Source of the DNA: CAYFMH01 sp964344775
Lineage (GTDB): Bacteria > Patescibacteriota > Gracilibacteria > UBA4473
Length of the DNA: 28,055 nt
Reading direction: 5' to 3'
NCBI GenBank assembly: GCA_964344775.1
Contig: CAYFOO010000013.1
Coordinates: forward strand, 1 to 28,055
Made by a program: the position numbers and the translations under genes. Under the pieces are notes generated by a model. That model searched no databases, had not been told where the DNA came from, and worked only from the letters and a program-made list of their open reading frames with translations. Below are positions 15,291-22,996 of the stretch, one piece after another. How positions within the stretch are numbered: position 1 is the stretch's first letter; each line of letters opens with the position of its first letter.

Positions 15291-15412
15291 TGTCCTTCGA
15301 CAAGTTCAGGACATTCGACTCATATCTATCTTCTCTATTTTAATCTCCCTGCTTCATTAGCAGATCTGGTCGCAGACCATGAGCGACCCCGCATTTGCGG
15401 GGGAGTCGAATG
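15291..15412. repeat. Inverted-repeat segment downstream of tRNA-Val
   Basis: TGTCCT and AGGACA flank a short loop at 15291-15313. CATTCGACTC (15312-15321) and GAGTCGAATG (15403-15412) form a perfect 10-base inverted repeat whose right end runs into the encoded CCA of tRNA-Val. The segment contains no gene. Confidence 0.4.
15387..15402 (-). terminator. Hairpin downstream of tRNA-Val
   Basis: CCCCGC (15387-15392), ATTT loop, GCGGGG (15397-15402) is a perfect six-base GC stem eight bases past the tRNA 3' end. No T-run follows on the minus strand, so termination or 3' processing is only inferred. Confidence 0.35.
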
Positions 15413-15487
15413 GTGGGCGCTGGGGGACTCGAACCCTCGACCTCCTCGGTGTAAACGAGATGCTCTAGCCAGCTGAGCTAAGCGCCC
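15411..15487 (-). tRNA. tRNA-Val (anticodon UAC)
   Basis: A full cloverleaf on the minus strand: acceptor stem GGGCGCT/AGCGCCC (15481-15487 with 15415-15421), D arm TAGCTCAG...GAGC, anticodon loop TTTACAC with anticodon TAC, and T arm with GGTTCGAGTCC. Discriminator A and CCA are encoded (15411-15414). The gene is preceded by a structured leader and a promoter. Confidence 0.97.
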
Positions 15488-15637
15488 TCCTCGGCATGGA
15501 CTTTACTGATTTCGCTTTCTTCCAGAAAGCTCCACCTGTTCCGTCATACCTCGTCTCAAAAATTTATCTGTCCTCAAGGTTTTGCTTTGTAGATAAAGTT
15601 TTGGGGGAAATTTTCCAAATGCTTTTTGAATAAGAGC
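15488..15637 (-). ncRNA. Structured leader of tRNA-Val (related to that of tRNA-Phe)
   Basis: Between the promoter at 15644-15671 and the tRNA 5' end lie about 150 transcribed bases. Hairpin 1 pairs TTTATCT with AGATAAA (plus-strand positions 15573-15599). Hairpin 2 is a perfect seven-base stem, GCTTTCT-TCC-AGAAAGC (15514-15530). The segment about 15498-15605 aligns with 24725-24832 upstream of tRNA-Phe: shared blocks on the plus strand include ATTTCG before hairpin 2, CTCCA after it, CTCAAAA and ATCTGTCC. The hairpin arms differ but pair in both copies. It matches no RNA family I know. Confidence 0.55.
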
Positions 15638-15643
15638 GTGGCG

Positions 15644-15671
15644 AATATAAGAAAAATGAAACAAAAATCAA
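15644..15671 (-). promoter_or_regulatory. Promoter of the tRNA-Val transcript
   Basis: Read on the minus strand: -35 TTGATT (15666-15671), 16-base spacer, -10 TATATT (15644-15649). The predicted start is near 15637, about 150 bases before the tRNA. Confidence 0.5.
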
Positions 15672-15845
15672 ATTTTTTTGTTAGTTTTAACGAGCAAATT
15701 AAGCGAAAATCTGTTATTTAAATTCCAAAAGTGGACTTTTCGAATGTCTTTATTTTTAACTTTTTGCTCGCCCACAAAGACATTGTTTTGCCAAAACCGA
15801 ACAGAAGCCAATCCTGTTTTCAAAGCCGGAGCAACCTTCCGACCT

Positions 15846-15868
15846 ACGCTAAGGCTTCGGTGGACAGG
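15846..15868. repeat. CPR-type dispersed repeat fragment
   Basis: The segment contains CGCTAAGGCTTCGG followed by GGACAGG. The complement of 22053-22101 contains CGCCAAGGCTTCG followed by GACAGG, so the two are related copies of a dispersed repeat. Confidence 0.45.
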
Positions 15869-15921
15869 ACAAGGTTACTCCAGTAGGATAAGTTTTTTGA
15901 TCTGGCAAATTGGGATAAAAT

Positions 15922-15951
15922 TTGGCATAATAATTCAGATTTATTTATAAT
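15922..15951 (+). promoter_or_regulatory. Promoter at the start codon of the pilin-PKD gene
   Basis: -35 TTGGCA (15922-15927), 18-base spacer, perfect -10 TATAAT (15946-15951). The ATG at 15961 leaves room for a leader of only two or three bases. Confidence 0.65.
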
Positions 15952-15960
15952 GCTTACCAA

Positions 15961-17376
15961 ATGATCAAAAAATTTATTATCGGCTTCGGGATTGTGGTGT
16001 TGAGTGTTTTTTCTACGACATTTATCAATAATATTTCCTATGCTCAAAATGCTGGGATTGGTCAGCAGATAGCCAATAATCTTACTTCTGGTTTGCCAAG
16101 TATGGGAGATATGGCTGGTGCAACGATTGGGACACTCCTTACGGGAGGTTCTCTTAGTGATATTGGAGGAGGACTCAAAGATGCTTTCAAAGGACGGTTT
16201 CAGGGGCAATTTGATGATATCTTCAATAAAATCCGAGGCGGAGGACGTGGTCCAGATGGACGGTTCGAGGTGAAGTCTTATCAGGGGGATTTCAATACTA
16301 TTGGACAAAACGCTTCGGCCCGAGGATATATTCTAAAGATTCTTAATTTTTTACTTTCTTTCCTTGGATTAGCTGCCACGGCTTCTCTGATCTATGCAGG
16401 AGGTTTATATGTGACTGCTCATGGAGAAGATGCACAGTCAGAATCAGCCAAAAAAATATTACAATATTCTACCATTGGTTTATTGGTGACTTTGGGATCC
16501 TTTGCTTTTGTAAACACCGTTATTCATGAAGCTGGAACAGGAGGAGATGACCGAGGAGGGGCTGCTGGAAGTGGAGGTGCCGGCGGAGCAGGAGGAGTCG
16601 GAGGGGGTGGCGGCGGAGGAGCAGGAGGAGGTGTCGGAGGAGCTGGTGCTGCCGGAGGAGCTGGAGGGCCTGGTGGAGCAGGTGGTGGTCCTGGAGGTGC
16701 TGGAGGTGGGGCCGGTGGTGCTGGAGGACCTGGAGGAGCTAGTAATCTATCTCCCGCAGAGCAAGAAACGCTTAAAAAATTATTTGAAACCAGTCCAATT
16801 GTGATCCACGGAGAAGAAGGGACACAAATCAAAGACTTCGGTGCGGGGACTTGGGTTGCTCCTGAGTATGCAGTAGAGGGGATTGTTTTTGGGCTTTCTC
16901 AGCCAGCGGATGTGATTATGGATTTTGGAGATGGAGTTCAAGAAAGATTAAATACAATGGAAGATCAAAGTGCCACTGTGAAGCATATGTTTGTCACAGA
17001 AGGAGCAAAAGTGATTCGGGCTATTGCTCAAACTCCCACGGGCATCAAAACCTTTGAAAAAAGAATCGTTATTGGAGGAATAACTCCAAAAATTAAAGCT
17101 CCTTCTACGGCTGATGTAAACGAATTAGTTAGTTTGAGTGCTGCTGGATCTCGCACTTCTGTAGGAGCAATTGTTCAGTACCTCTGGTATTGCGATGCGG
17201 CCGCAAAAACCACTTGTGCAGAAGGAAAAACAGCCACAGTGACATTTTCTCAGTCAGGCACACATCCGATAATTTTGGCAGCGGTTACTAATTTTGGAGC
17301 GGTGGGGATAGCCACCCAAAATATCACGATCATTTCCGAGAAAGGACTACCGGCGGATTTTGATACGGAGAATTAG
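15961..17376 (+). CDS. VirB2/TrbC-like pilin fused to polyglycine and PKD-like domain
   Basis: Signal segment at residues 1-28 (ending SYA|QN). Residues 122-190 carry the two-helix pattern of type IV secretion pilin-like proteins common in CPR: ILKILNFLLSFLGLAATASLIYAGGLYV, a short polar loop (AHGEDAQSESAKKILQ), and a second hydrophobic helix (STIGLLVTLGSFAFVNTVI). Residues about 195-260 are an almost pure glycine tract with Ala, Val and Pro in three-residue periodicity. Residues 265-471 are beta-rich, with PKD-like turns (VIMDFGDGVQE) and two such modules. It heads a same-strand cluster with two multi-PKD proteins. A fibre subunit with an outward PKD domain, joined by a flexible glycine spacer, is the simplest reading. 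Membrane topology and the secretion role are inferred. Confidence 0.75.
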   Translation: MIKKFIIGFGIVVLSVFSTTFINNISYAQNAGIGQQIANNLTSGLPSMGDMAGATIGTLLTGGSLSDIGGGLKDAFKGRFQGQFDDIFNKIRGGGRGPDGRFEVKSYQGDFNTIGQNASARGYILKILNFLLSFLGLAATASLIYAGGLYVTAHGEDAQSESAKKILQYSTIGLLVTLGSFAFVNTVIHEAGTGGDDRGGAAGSGGAGGAGGVGGGGGGGAGGGVGGAGAAGGAGGPGGAGGGPGGAGGGAGGAGGPGGASNLSPAEQETLKKLFETSPIVIHGEEGTQIKDFGAGTWVAPEYAVEGIVFGLSQPADVIMDFGDGVQERLNTMEDQSATVKHMFVTEGAKVIRAIAQTPTGIKTFEKRIVIGGITPKIKAPSTADVNELVSLSAAGSRTSVGAIVQYLWYCDAAAKTTCAEGKTATVTFSQSGTHPIILAAVTNFGAVGIATQNITIISEKGLPADFDTEN

Positions 17377-17399
17377 ATATAAACAAGTTCAAAATTAAA

Positions 17400-17491
17400 G
17401 GATGATTGATGTTGGGTAAAAGATGTTGGCAAGATTTGAAAATAAGCCAAACATCTAACATCAAAAATCCAACATCCAATCTAGAACTAAA
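17400..17491. repeat. Inverted pair of heptamer arrays without a gene
   Basis: The left array (17400-17434; TGATGTT, AGATGTT) faces the right array (17450-17491; AACATCT, AACATCA, AACATCC). AGATGTTGGC (17421-17430) pairs with 17446-17456 with one bulged base, leaving a loop of about 15 bases. It resembles the flanks of the S23 units brought together with no gene between them. As RNA it would form a hairpin between two surface-protein genes. Confidence 0.55.
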
Positions 17492-17508
17492 AAATATTTT
17501 CCCCTTAA

Positions 17509-19500
17509 ATGAAAAAAATTGTCTCTTTAATTCTTCTTTTGTCCATTCTTCCTCTTCCATGGGGAGATGTGGCGGCGGCACTGAGAGCCGAAAGGGAAGT
17601 TTATTTCAAAGGGAAAAGTGTGGATGGAGCGAGCTATGGATGGGAATTCCCTGGAGGAGTCAGGAAGTCAGGACAAAGAGTGAAATTTGCTTTTCCCAAG
17701 CCGGGGACTTACCCCGTCACATTGATGGTACGAAAAGGAAAAAGGACTGGAAGTATTACCAAAAGAATTACAGTAGGAAAGCCAGGGGAACCAATTATCC
17801 GAAATTTGAACATCAGTCAAAATGAAATAAGTGCAGATGATCCGACTGTGACAGTGACAGCGAAAGCGACTAATAGTGATCCGGATTCTGAGGTAGATAA
17901 ATACACTTTTTATGTTCTAGAAAATGGAAAAGTAATTCTCTCGCGAGTGATCAAAAAAGAAGATATTCCGGAAGGCAAAAAAGCTGCTGCAATGTTTGAT
18001 CTCTGGCAATTTCCGGGAAAACACACTTATTATCTAAAAGTAGAAGCCATCGATGAATACGGAAAGAAAACTTCAAAAATCTCTGACGAACCCATCGTAG
18101 TACGGAGTACTGCTGGAAACAGAAGGCCGACGGGGATGATCATGGGGAATACAGCAGGGACCACCAATGATACTATGTTTTTTCACGCACAGTTTAGGGA
18201 TTCAGAAGGCGACGCACTTAATTACAAGTGGTTTGTAGGCGAAGAAATGATTGGGACACAATCTACCGTCTCTCATCAGTTTAAAAATCCCGGAAAGCAG
18301 ATTGTAAAAGTCCAAGTAGAAGATGGGATTAGTGCTCGATTCGTCACAAACAATCCAGTAGAAGTAGTTCGTCAGGTGAATATCGCCGGAGTACCCTACA
18401 TCGATGCTGGAACTCCAAAAGAAAATCAACCCCCAACCGTTTCCATCAAAGCCATTGTTCCTGGTACTGGAGGGAATACGGATACACAATTTGCTTTTTA
18501 TATCGAAGCGAACGATCCAGATGGGGATAGCCTATTTTATGAATGGGATTTTGGAGATGGATCCAAGGCGTCCCTACAAAATGTAGCCTATAAATACGAA
18601 GCTCCAGGAGAATATCCCGTAAAGATTCAGGTTTCTGATGGAAAACTTTTTACAGAAGAAACGGTCATGATTCAGGTGGTTGATTTAGATGAAACGGTTC
18701 CACCAAGCACATTGGAGAACGCAGTTGAAATTGAAGAAGAAAATTTGCATTCCAGCCCCCTGGAGAATGATCAGTTACAAATCGTTTCAGAAGAGGAATC
18801 ACCAGAAGAAAAAATCCAAAAATTAATTGAAGCAGAAGAGGCTGCTTTGGAAGAAATTACTGATCCAGCAGAAAAAGACCGATTGAAAAATAAAATTTTG
18901 CAGATGAAAAAAGAGCAAGAAAAAATGCAGGAAATGGAACGAAAGGAGACAGATCTTTGTGAACCACCTATTTTTCTCAATCCTAATTTTTTGCGTCGAC
19001 AACTCGTTTTTTTGCAAGAAAGGAAACAAGTTTCCGTTTCTACAGAGTTGGATGAAACTAAGAATGTGGCATTAAATAAAGAAATGGAAGCTCTTAATCA
19101 AAATATTGGGTTTGTTTTGAACGATCGTGACGCAATGGACACTGAAAAACTAGAAACTCAGTTGGTTGAAATTTTGGACACTAATATTGAATTGGGTGAA
19201 ACGGATAAAAAAAGAATTGAAGCACAGATCGCTAGATTTGCTGAATGTACCGAAATAAAAGCGAATAATGTGGATATTATTGGAACGCCAAATACTAATT
19301 TCTTCTTTTACGCCAAATTATTGGCGAAAACTATGAAAGCCATTCTGTTCGAGTGGGAATTGGGGGATGGACGTAAAAAAATGGGACAAAACGCTCGAGC
19401 TCGTTACCCAGAGCCTGGAATCTATGAAGTAAAATTAAGAGTCTCTGATGGTTTGACTGAAGCAACAGATTCCATCACAATTAAGATAATAGAAGATTAG
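17509..19500 (+). CDS. Exported multi-PKD-domain protein
   Basis: A signal peptide (1-24, ending AAA|LR) is followed by PKD/Ig-like modules. They include a short first module (about 25-90; YGWEFPGGVRKSGQRVKFAFPKPGTYPVTL), one at about 95-195, one at about 205-295 (LNYKWFVGEE), and a textbook PKD at about 300-395 (PDGDSLFYEWDFGDG...YKYEAPGEYPVKIQVSDG). Residues 400-490 are acidic and helical, probably coiled coil. A helical block with a CEPPIFLNP motif follows, and a final PKD (about 585-663; FEWELGDGRKK...YPEPGIYEVKLRVSDG). PKD domains act in surface protein-protein or carbohydrate contact and resist stretching. There is no membrane anchor, so it is probably secreted or periplasm-like and held by partners. 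It lies between the pilin-PKD gene and a membrane multi-PKD gene. Confidence 0.8.
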   Translation: MKKIVSLILLLSILPLPWGDVAAALRAEREVYFKGKSVDGASYGWEFPGGVRKSGQRVKFAFPKPGTYPVTLMVRKGKRTGSITKRITVGKPGEPIIRNLNISQNEISADDPTVTVTAKATNSDPDSEVDKYTFYVLENGKVILSRVIKKEDIPEGKKAAAMFDLWQFPGKHTYYLKVEAIDEYGKKTSKISDEPIVVRSTAGNRRPTGMIMGNTAGTTNDTMFFHAQFRDSEGDALNYKWFVGEEMIGTQSTVSHQFKNPGKQIVKVQVEDGISARFVTNNPVEVVRQVNIAGVPYIDAGTPKENQPPTVSIKAIVPGTGGNTDTQFAFYIEANDPDGDSLFYEWDFGDGSKASLQNVAYKYEAPGEYPVKIQVSDGKLFTEETVMIQVVDLDETVPPSTLENAVEIEEENLHSSPLENDQLQIVSEEESPEEKIQKLIEAEEAALEEITDPAEKDRLKNKILQMKKEQEKMQEMERKETDLCEPPIFLNPNFLRRQLVFLQERKQVSVSTELDETKNVALNKEMEALNQNIGFVLNDRDAMDTEKLETQLVEILDTNIELGETDKKRIEAQIARFAECTEIKANNVDIIGTPNTNFFFYAKLLAKTMKAILFEWELGDGRKKMGQNARARYPEPGIYEVKLRVSDGLTEATDSITIKIIED

Positions 19501-19522
19501 TTTTTAGTTCTTAAGTTTTTAG
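19495..19522. repeat. Heptamer array 6 (4 units)
   Basis: Four units in register (GATTAGT, TTTTAGT, TCTTAAG, then TTTTTAG) start inside the last codons of the upstream PKD gene; its TAG stop is part of the first unit. Confidence 0.45.
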
Positions 19523-19564
19523 AGCTTAGATTAATTCAAAAAATAATAAAAAAAATCTGAAAAA

Positions 19565-21934
19565 ATGGCAGAAGAAAATAAAGATCCAAAAGCGACAGAA
19601 AATGAGGAAAAAACTCCTTTTCCGGAGCAATCTCCACAAACCTCTGAACCAGAAATAGAAACAAAAGCAGAACCAGAGATGGAGCCAGAGTTTGATTTGG
19701 ACGAAGTAACACCGGAAACAGGAGAAATAACAGAAAACAAAGAAGAAGGTCCTCAAGTGCCCACTTCTCCAATTGTGTCTACCGAGGGAGTAGTGCCTGG
19801 ATCAGATTTAGAAACAGGAGAAAAAGAAGAAAAAAAGGAGGAACCAAAAAAGGCAGTAAAAGAAGAAGCGAAGAAAGTTCCTGCTGGAAAAAAGAGGGGA
19901 GGAAGTGGGGCAAAAAAACTTCTTTTTTGGTTTTTAGGTTTGGGACTAGTTTTGGTGATGGTTTTTTATGGAGTGCTCCTCTGGGGACTTCTCAGTGGAA
20001 ATGTAGAGAACCCTCTTTTTGCTACACTTGGGATCGAGTCAAAAGATTTGAAAGATGTGATGCTCCTGGTTACAAACGGTATTTTTGGAACTGGTGCATT
20101 GATATTTTTGTTCGCTAGTTTAATCCGGTTTTTCCAATGGATCATGATGCCGGCCAATTCCATAAACAGGAAGCCGACACTCTCAAAAGCTGGAATAAAC
20201 TTTCTTATTTTCATCATTGTCTGCGGACTTTGGGTGGGGTTCTTTTGGCTTATTTCCAATGCCGGAGCGACAAAAGTCTACAAAGAAGATGAATCTATGA
20301 TTCTCACGAATCCACCGATAGTGATCGGACTTACTTCTCCGATCAAGGTGGAATTTGATATTGGAACGAACCTTTTTCCCTCCATTGACCCTTCTCTCAT
20401 CCGACAGATCAATTGGGATTTTGACGAAGATGGGGAAGTAGATGCATCCGGACCACGAGTGGTACATCGTTTCATAGACAAAGGATTGAAAATTGGACGA
20501 TTCCTCGTTCGTGCAGAGGTTTTTTATTTTTCTCCAGGAACTCAAAAAGAGGAAAAATTCACTTCTGTTCGGGAAGTTATCATTGCCAATGAGGGAGTGA
20601 TTCCTACTTTTACAGCTGATCCAGAAGCAGGACCGGTTCCACTCAAAGTAAAATTTGATGCTTTTCATTCAAAAGATCCGGACGGAGAGGTGATTCTCTA
20701 TGAATGGGATTTGGATGGGGATGGAGAATTTGAGCTGCGTTCAGATGAAGAAACTACTGCAGAAAAAGAATTTTTCAAAATTGGAGAATTTCCGGTGAAA
20801 CTTCGAGTAACGGGAACCAACAATGATACAGCAGTAGCTGAAAAAGAAATCGTAGTGACAGAACCAGAAGAAACCCTCCGAGCAGAGATTTCTTCCAAAC
20901 AAGAATTTGAAGGATTTTCTCCGTACAAGATTACTTTGGATGGTTCTCCTTCTTTTAGTAAAACTGGTAAAATCGTTCGATTTGAATGGCGAGTAGAAGG
21001 CGAAGAAAAGATTTTTGTTGGGAGGAAGTTTCAACGAACGTTCCGAAAACCAGCTAAGTATGAGGTAACTCTAACCGTTCAAAACGAAGCGGGAGAAAAA
21101 GCACAAACCACCGAAACTATTGAAGTAACTAAAAGGAAAAAAGAAGGCGATATTTTGATCAAAACCACTCCTGTTCCTGACAAAAGGACTAAAATTTTGG
21201 TTGGGGAGGCCCCATTGGATGTGACTTTTGATGCTTCTCTCTCCATCATCGAAAATATCGTTGAGTGGAAATGGGATTTTGAAAATGATGGAATCTTTGA
21301 TGAAACCGGAGAAACAATTAAACACAATTTCCGAGAACCAGGGGAGTACGATGTGAAGTTACAGATTATTGATTCTGATGAAGACGAATATGAGAAGATC
21401 CAAAAAGTGTTTGTCCAGCCTCCGGGGACACGGGCAAAGATCGTAGCAATCCCGCCAGCAGGAGCGATCCCATTTCGAGTACAACTTGATGGATCTGGAT
21501 CTGCGACCGACAGCGGAGAAATAATTGATTATGTGTGGGAATTGCCAGGAAGGGATCCGGTGCATTATGGGGCAAAGATTACCTACGAGATTCTGGAAGT
21601 AGGAATTTATCCGGTCAAACTTACCATTCTGACTTCCACTGGTAAAAGTGCCACGACAGAGATTTTAATTTCTGCGAGAGCGGAGGGGGTAGTGGCGGAT
21701 TTCACTTTTGAACCAAAGGGAGGGGCTGCACCGCTCAAGGTAAACTTCAATCCAACCGCTTCTACGGGGACGATTACCCAGTATTTCTGGGATTTCGGAG
21801 ATGGAAGTGTGTCGACCAAGTTCCTCCCACAGCACACCTACGAAGATCCAGGGGAATATGAAATCCTCCTCAAAATCAAAGATCCGAATGGAGTGGTTTC
21901 GGAAGAACGGCACAAGATTATTGTGACAAAATAG
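19565..21934 (+). CDS. Membrane protein with three TM helices and six PKD domains
   Basis: The first 118 residues are a Glu/Lys/Pro-rich, disordered cytoplasmic segment without signal peptide. Three transmembrane helices follow at about 119-143, 165-187 and 209-231. The rest is outside: six PKD-type modules starting near residues 255, 346, 438, 531, 623 and 709. Typical lines are ILYEWDLDGDGEFE, VEWKWDFENDGIFDETGE and the terminal ITQYFWDFGDGSVSTKF...YEDPGEYEILLKIKD. With about 560 extracellular residues, it could project some 20 nm. It is the last gene of the pilin/PKD cluster, 64 bases after its neighbour. The loop and TM arrangement resembles the pilin-like membrane part of the first gene in the cluster, which suggests a joint surface assembly; that role is inferred. 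Confidence 0.82.
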   Translation: MAEENKDPKATENEEKTPFPEQSPQTSEPEIETKAEPEMEPEFDLDEVTPETGEITENKEEGPQVPTSPIVSTEGVVPGSDLETGEKEEKKEEPKKAVKEEAKKVPAGKKRGGSGAKKLLFWFLGLGLVLVMVFYGVLLWGLLSGNVENPLFATLGIESKDLKDVMLLVTNGIFGTGALIFLFASLIRFFQWIMMPANSINRKPTLSKAGINFLIFIIVCGLWVGFFWLISNAGATKVYKEDESMILTNPPIVIGLTSPIKVEFDIGTNLFPSIDPSLIRQINWDFDEDGEVDASGPRVVHRFIDKGLKIGRFLVRAEVFYFSPGTQKEEKFTSVREVIIANEGVIPTFTADPEAGPVPLKVKFDAFHSKDPDGEVILYEWDLDGDGEFELRSDEETTAEKEFFKIGEFPVKLRVTGTNNDTAVAEKEIVVTEPEETLRAEISSKQEFEGFSPYKITLDGSPSFSKTGKIVRFEWRVEGEEKIFVGRKFQRTFRKPAKYEVTLTVQNEAGEKAQTTETIEVTKRKKEGDILIKTTPVPDKRTKILVGEAPLDVTFDASLSIIENIVEWKWDFENDGIFDETGETIKHNFREPGEYDVKLQIIDSDEDEYEKIQKVFVQPPGTRAKIVAIPPAGAIPFRVQLDGSGSATDSGEIIDYVWELPGRDPVHYGAKITYEILEVGIYPVKLTILTSTGKSATTEILISARAEGVVADFTFEPKGGAAPLKVNFNPTASTGTITQYFWDFGDGSVSTKFLPQHTYEDPGEYEILLKIKDPNGVVSEERHKIIVTK

Positions 21935-21961
21935 AGCTTAGTTATTAGAACTTAGAACCTT
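21934..21961. repeat. Heptamer array 7 (4 units)
   Basis: Four units in register (GAGCTTA, GTTATTA, GAACTTA, GAACCTT) begin on the last base of the PKD gene's TAG and run up to a hairpin. Confidence 0.5.
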
Positions 21962-21965
21962 GGCT

Positions 21966-21988
21966 GGTTCAATCTTGTAGATTGAACC
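21966..21988 (+). terminator. Hairpin after the PKD cluster
   Basis: GGTTCAATCT (21966-21975), loop TGT, AGATTGAACC (21979-21988) is a perfect 10-base stem 32 bases after the stop. The following bases are only moderately T-rich, so it is a terminator or 3'-end stabiliser by position. Confidence 0.4.
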
Positions 21989-22052
21989 TAAATGTTTTAT
22001 TAGCGGCACAGACAAAAGGTTTAGAAGCAACTCATAGTTTCTCCAGCGAAAG

Positions 22053-22101
22053 ATTCCGGTCACCTGCCTGTCGAAGCCTTGGCGAAGGCTGAAGCCGGAA
22101 T
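22053..22101. repeat. REP-like inverted repeat
   Basis: ATTCCGG (22053-22059) and CCGGAAT (22095-22101) flank an inner AGCC/GGCT stem. The core is related to 15846-15868. It lies between converging genes and has the look of dispersed intergenic repeats of CPR genomes. Confidence 0.5.
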
Positions 22102-22110
22102 GACTTTGAA

Positions 22111-22950
22111 TTAATAACTCTCCTCAAAATCCTGAAAAATCCGGAAAGAATCAAAGATTCTTTTTGAGATGAAAACAAATTGGTTGGCGAGGTGGCTGTC
22201 GGTTTGTGTTTCAATCATGAAGACTCCACCCTCTGGTTCCTGCACGAAGTGTCGACTGATCATGTATTCGTTGTCTCCGTTTGTCGTGGCGTAGAAGGTT
22301 TCGGTCAAGGTAGCGGTTTTTTCTGAGGAATTGAGAACCGTGTTTCTTCCCCGTGCCTGCCGTTCCATCTTGCTCGTCGGAAAAAGTCGACTGCTGTTGT
22401 GATGTCGGTTCTCAGATTTGGAGATATCGATCGCACAGGCTGTGAATCCGCCACCGTGACAATCATCGTCCAGATATTTCACAGATACTTTGTATCCTTT
22501 GTAGAGAGGATTTTTAAATAGATGTGCTTCTGCTACTTCATCCACATCCCGTGGCTGCCATCCTTTTGGGATAGAGATTGAGAATCGGTTATTTTCGTAC
22601 GTTTCCATGACATTCATATCTTTTGCATCAAATCTTGGTCTTCGAACTTTTCGTACTCGTTCTTTCCAGTTTGGTGTGGTGCTGATGGTCGATGGCACAG
22701 CTTCAGAAGATTCGAAAGCGAAGGCAGGTGCAATATCTTGGCTTCTGGCAAACATTTGTGCACTTCTTTTTACACTAAACCCATATCGTCTTTTTGAGAA
22801 ATGTCGTTTTTTTCCGATTTTCACTTCTTTTGCGGGAGCAACTCTGCTTCGTAGATACATGTGGTACACATTTCGAGAAGCTTCCGAGATAGGGATTACA
22901 CTTTCAGAAATAAGGAAGAGACCGGCCGTTAGGAGAATAAACTTTTTCAT
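22111..22950 (-). CDS. Secreted protein, paralogue A of a tandem pair
   Basis: A signal peptide (about 1-24, ISEA|SR) opens the 279-aa protein. Its mature N terminus SRNVYHMYLRSR and the following KIGKKRHFSKRRYGF match the downstream-strand neighbour at 22997-23773 (SRDAY..., KLGKNRHFSDRKGPF), so the two are paralogues. The C-terminal 165 residues begin with FSISIPKGWQP and end with FISKRIFDSFRIF, a layout like that of PsbP/DUF1795-type beta-sandwich proteins. C-x(8)-C (DDCHGGGFTACAID) is shared in form with the partner and may be a disulfide. The mature N-terminal third is strongly basic. Function unknown. It is probably co-transcribed after the other copy, 46 bases apart, with heptamer repeats between. 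Confidence 0.75.
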   Translation of the reverse strand: MKKFILLTAGLFLISESVIPISEASRNVYHMYLRSRVAPAKEVKIGKKRHFSKRRYGFSVKRSAQMFARSQDIAPAFAFESSEAVPSTISTTPNWKERVRKVRRPRFDAKDMNVMETYENNRFSISIPKGWQPRDVDEVAEAHLFKNPLYKGYKVSVKYLDDDCHGGGFTACAIDISKSENRHHNSSRLFPTSKMERQARGRNTVLNSSEKTATLTETFYATTNGDNEYMISRHFVQEPEGGVFMIETQTDSHLANQFVFISKRIFDSFRIFQDFEESY

Positions 22951-22954
22951 TTTT

Positions 22955-22990
22955 AATGATTAATGAGTAATGAAATAATGAGTAATTTTA
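22955..22990. repeat. Heptamer array 8 between the paralogues
   Basis: Five AA-first units (AATGATT, AATGAGT twice, AATGAAA, AATTTTA) with one extra base after the third. AATGAGT is identical to units of array 1, 22 kb away. Confidence 0.5.
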
Positions 22991-22996
22991 TTAAGG

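Noticed and set aside
15276..15476. Open frame of 66 codons on the plus strand
   Set aside because: It overlaps most of tRNA-Val in antisense and the repeats downstream of it.
15678..15950. Open frame of 90 codons on the plus strand before the pilin gene
   Set aside because: It runs through the tRNA-Val promoter side, the dispersed repeat and the pilin promoter, and its composition is not like that of coding regions nearby.
16524..16832. Proline-rich open frame opposite the glycine tract
   Set aside because: It is the antisense shadow of GGN codons in the pilin-PKD gene; long open frames are expected opposite such a tract.
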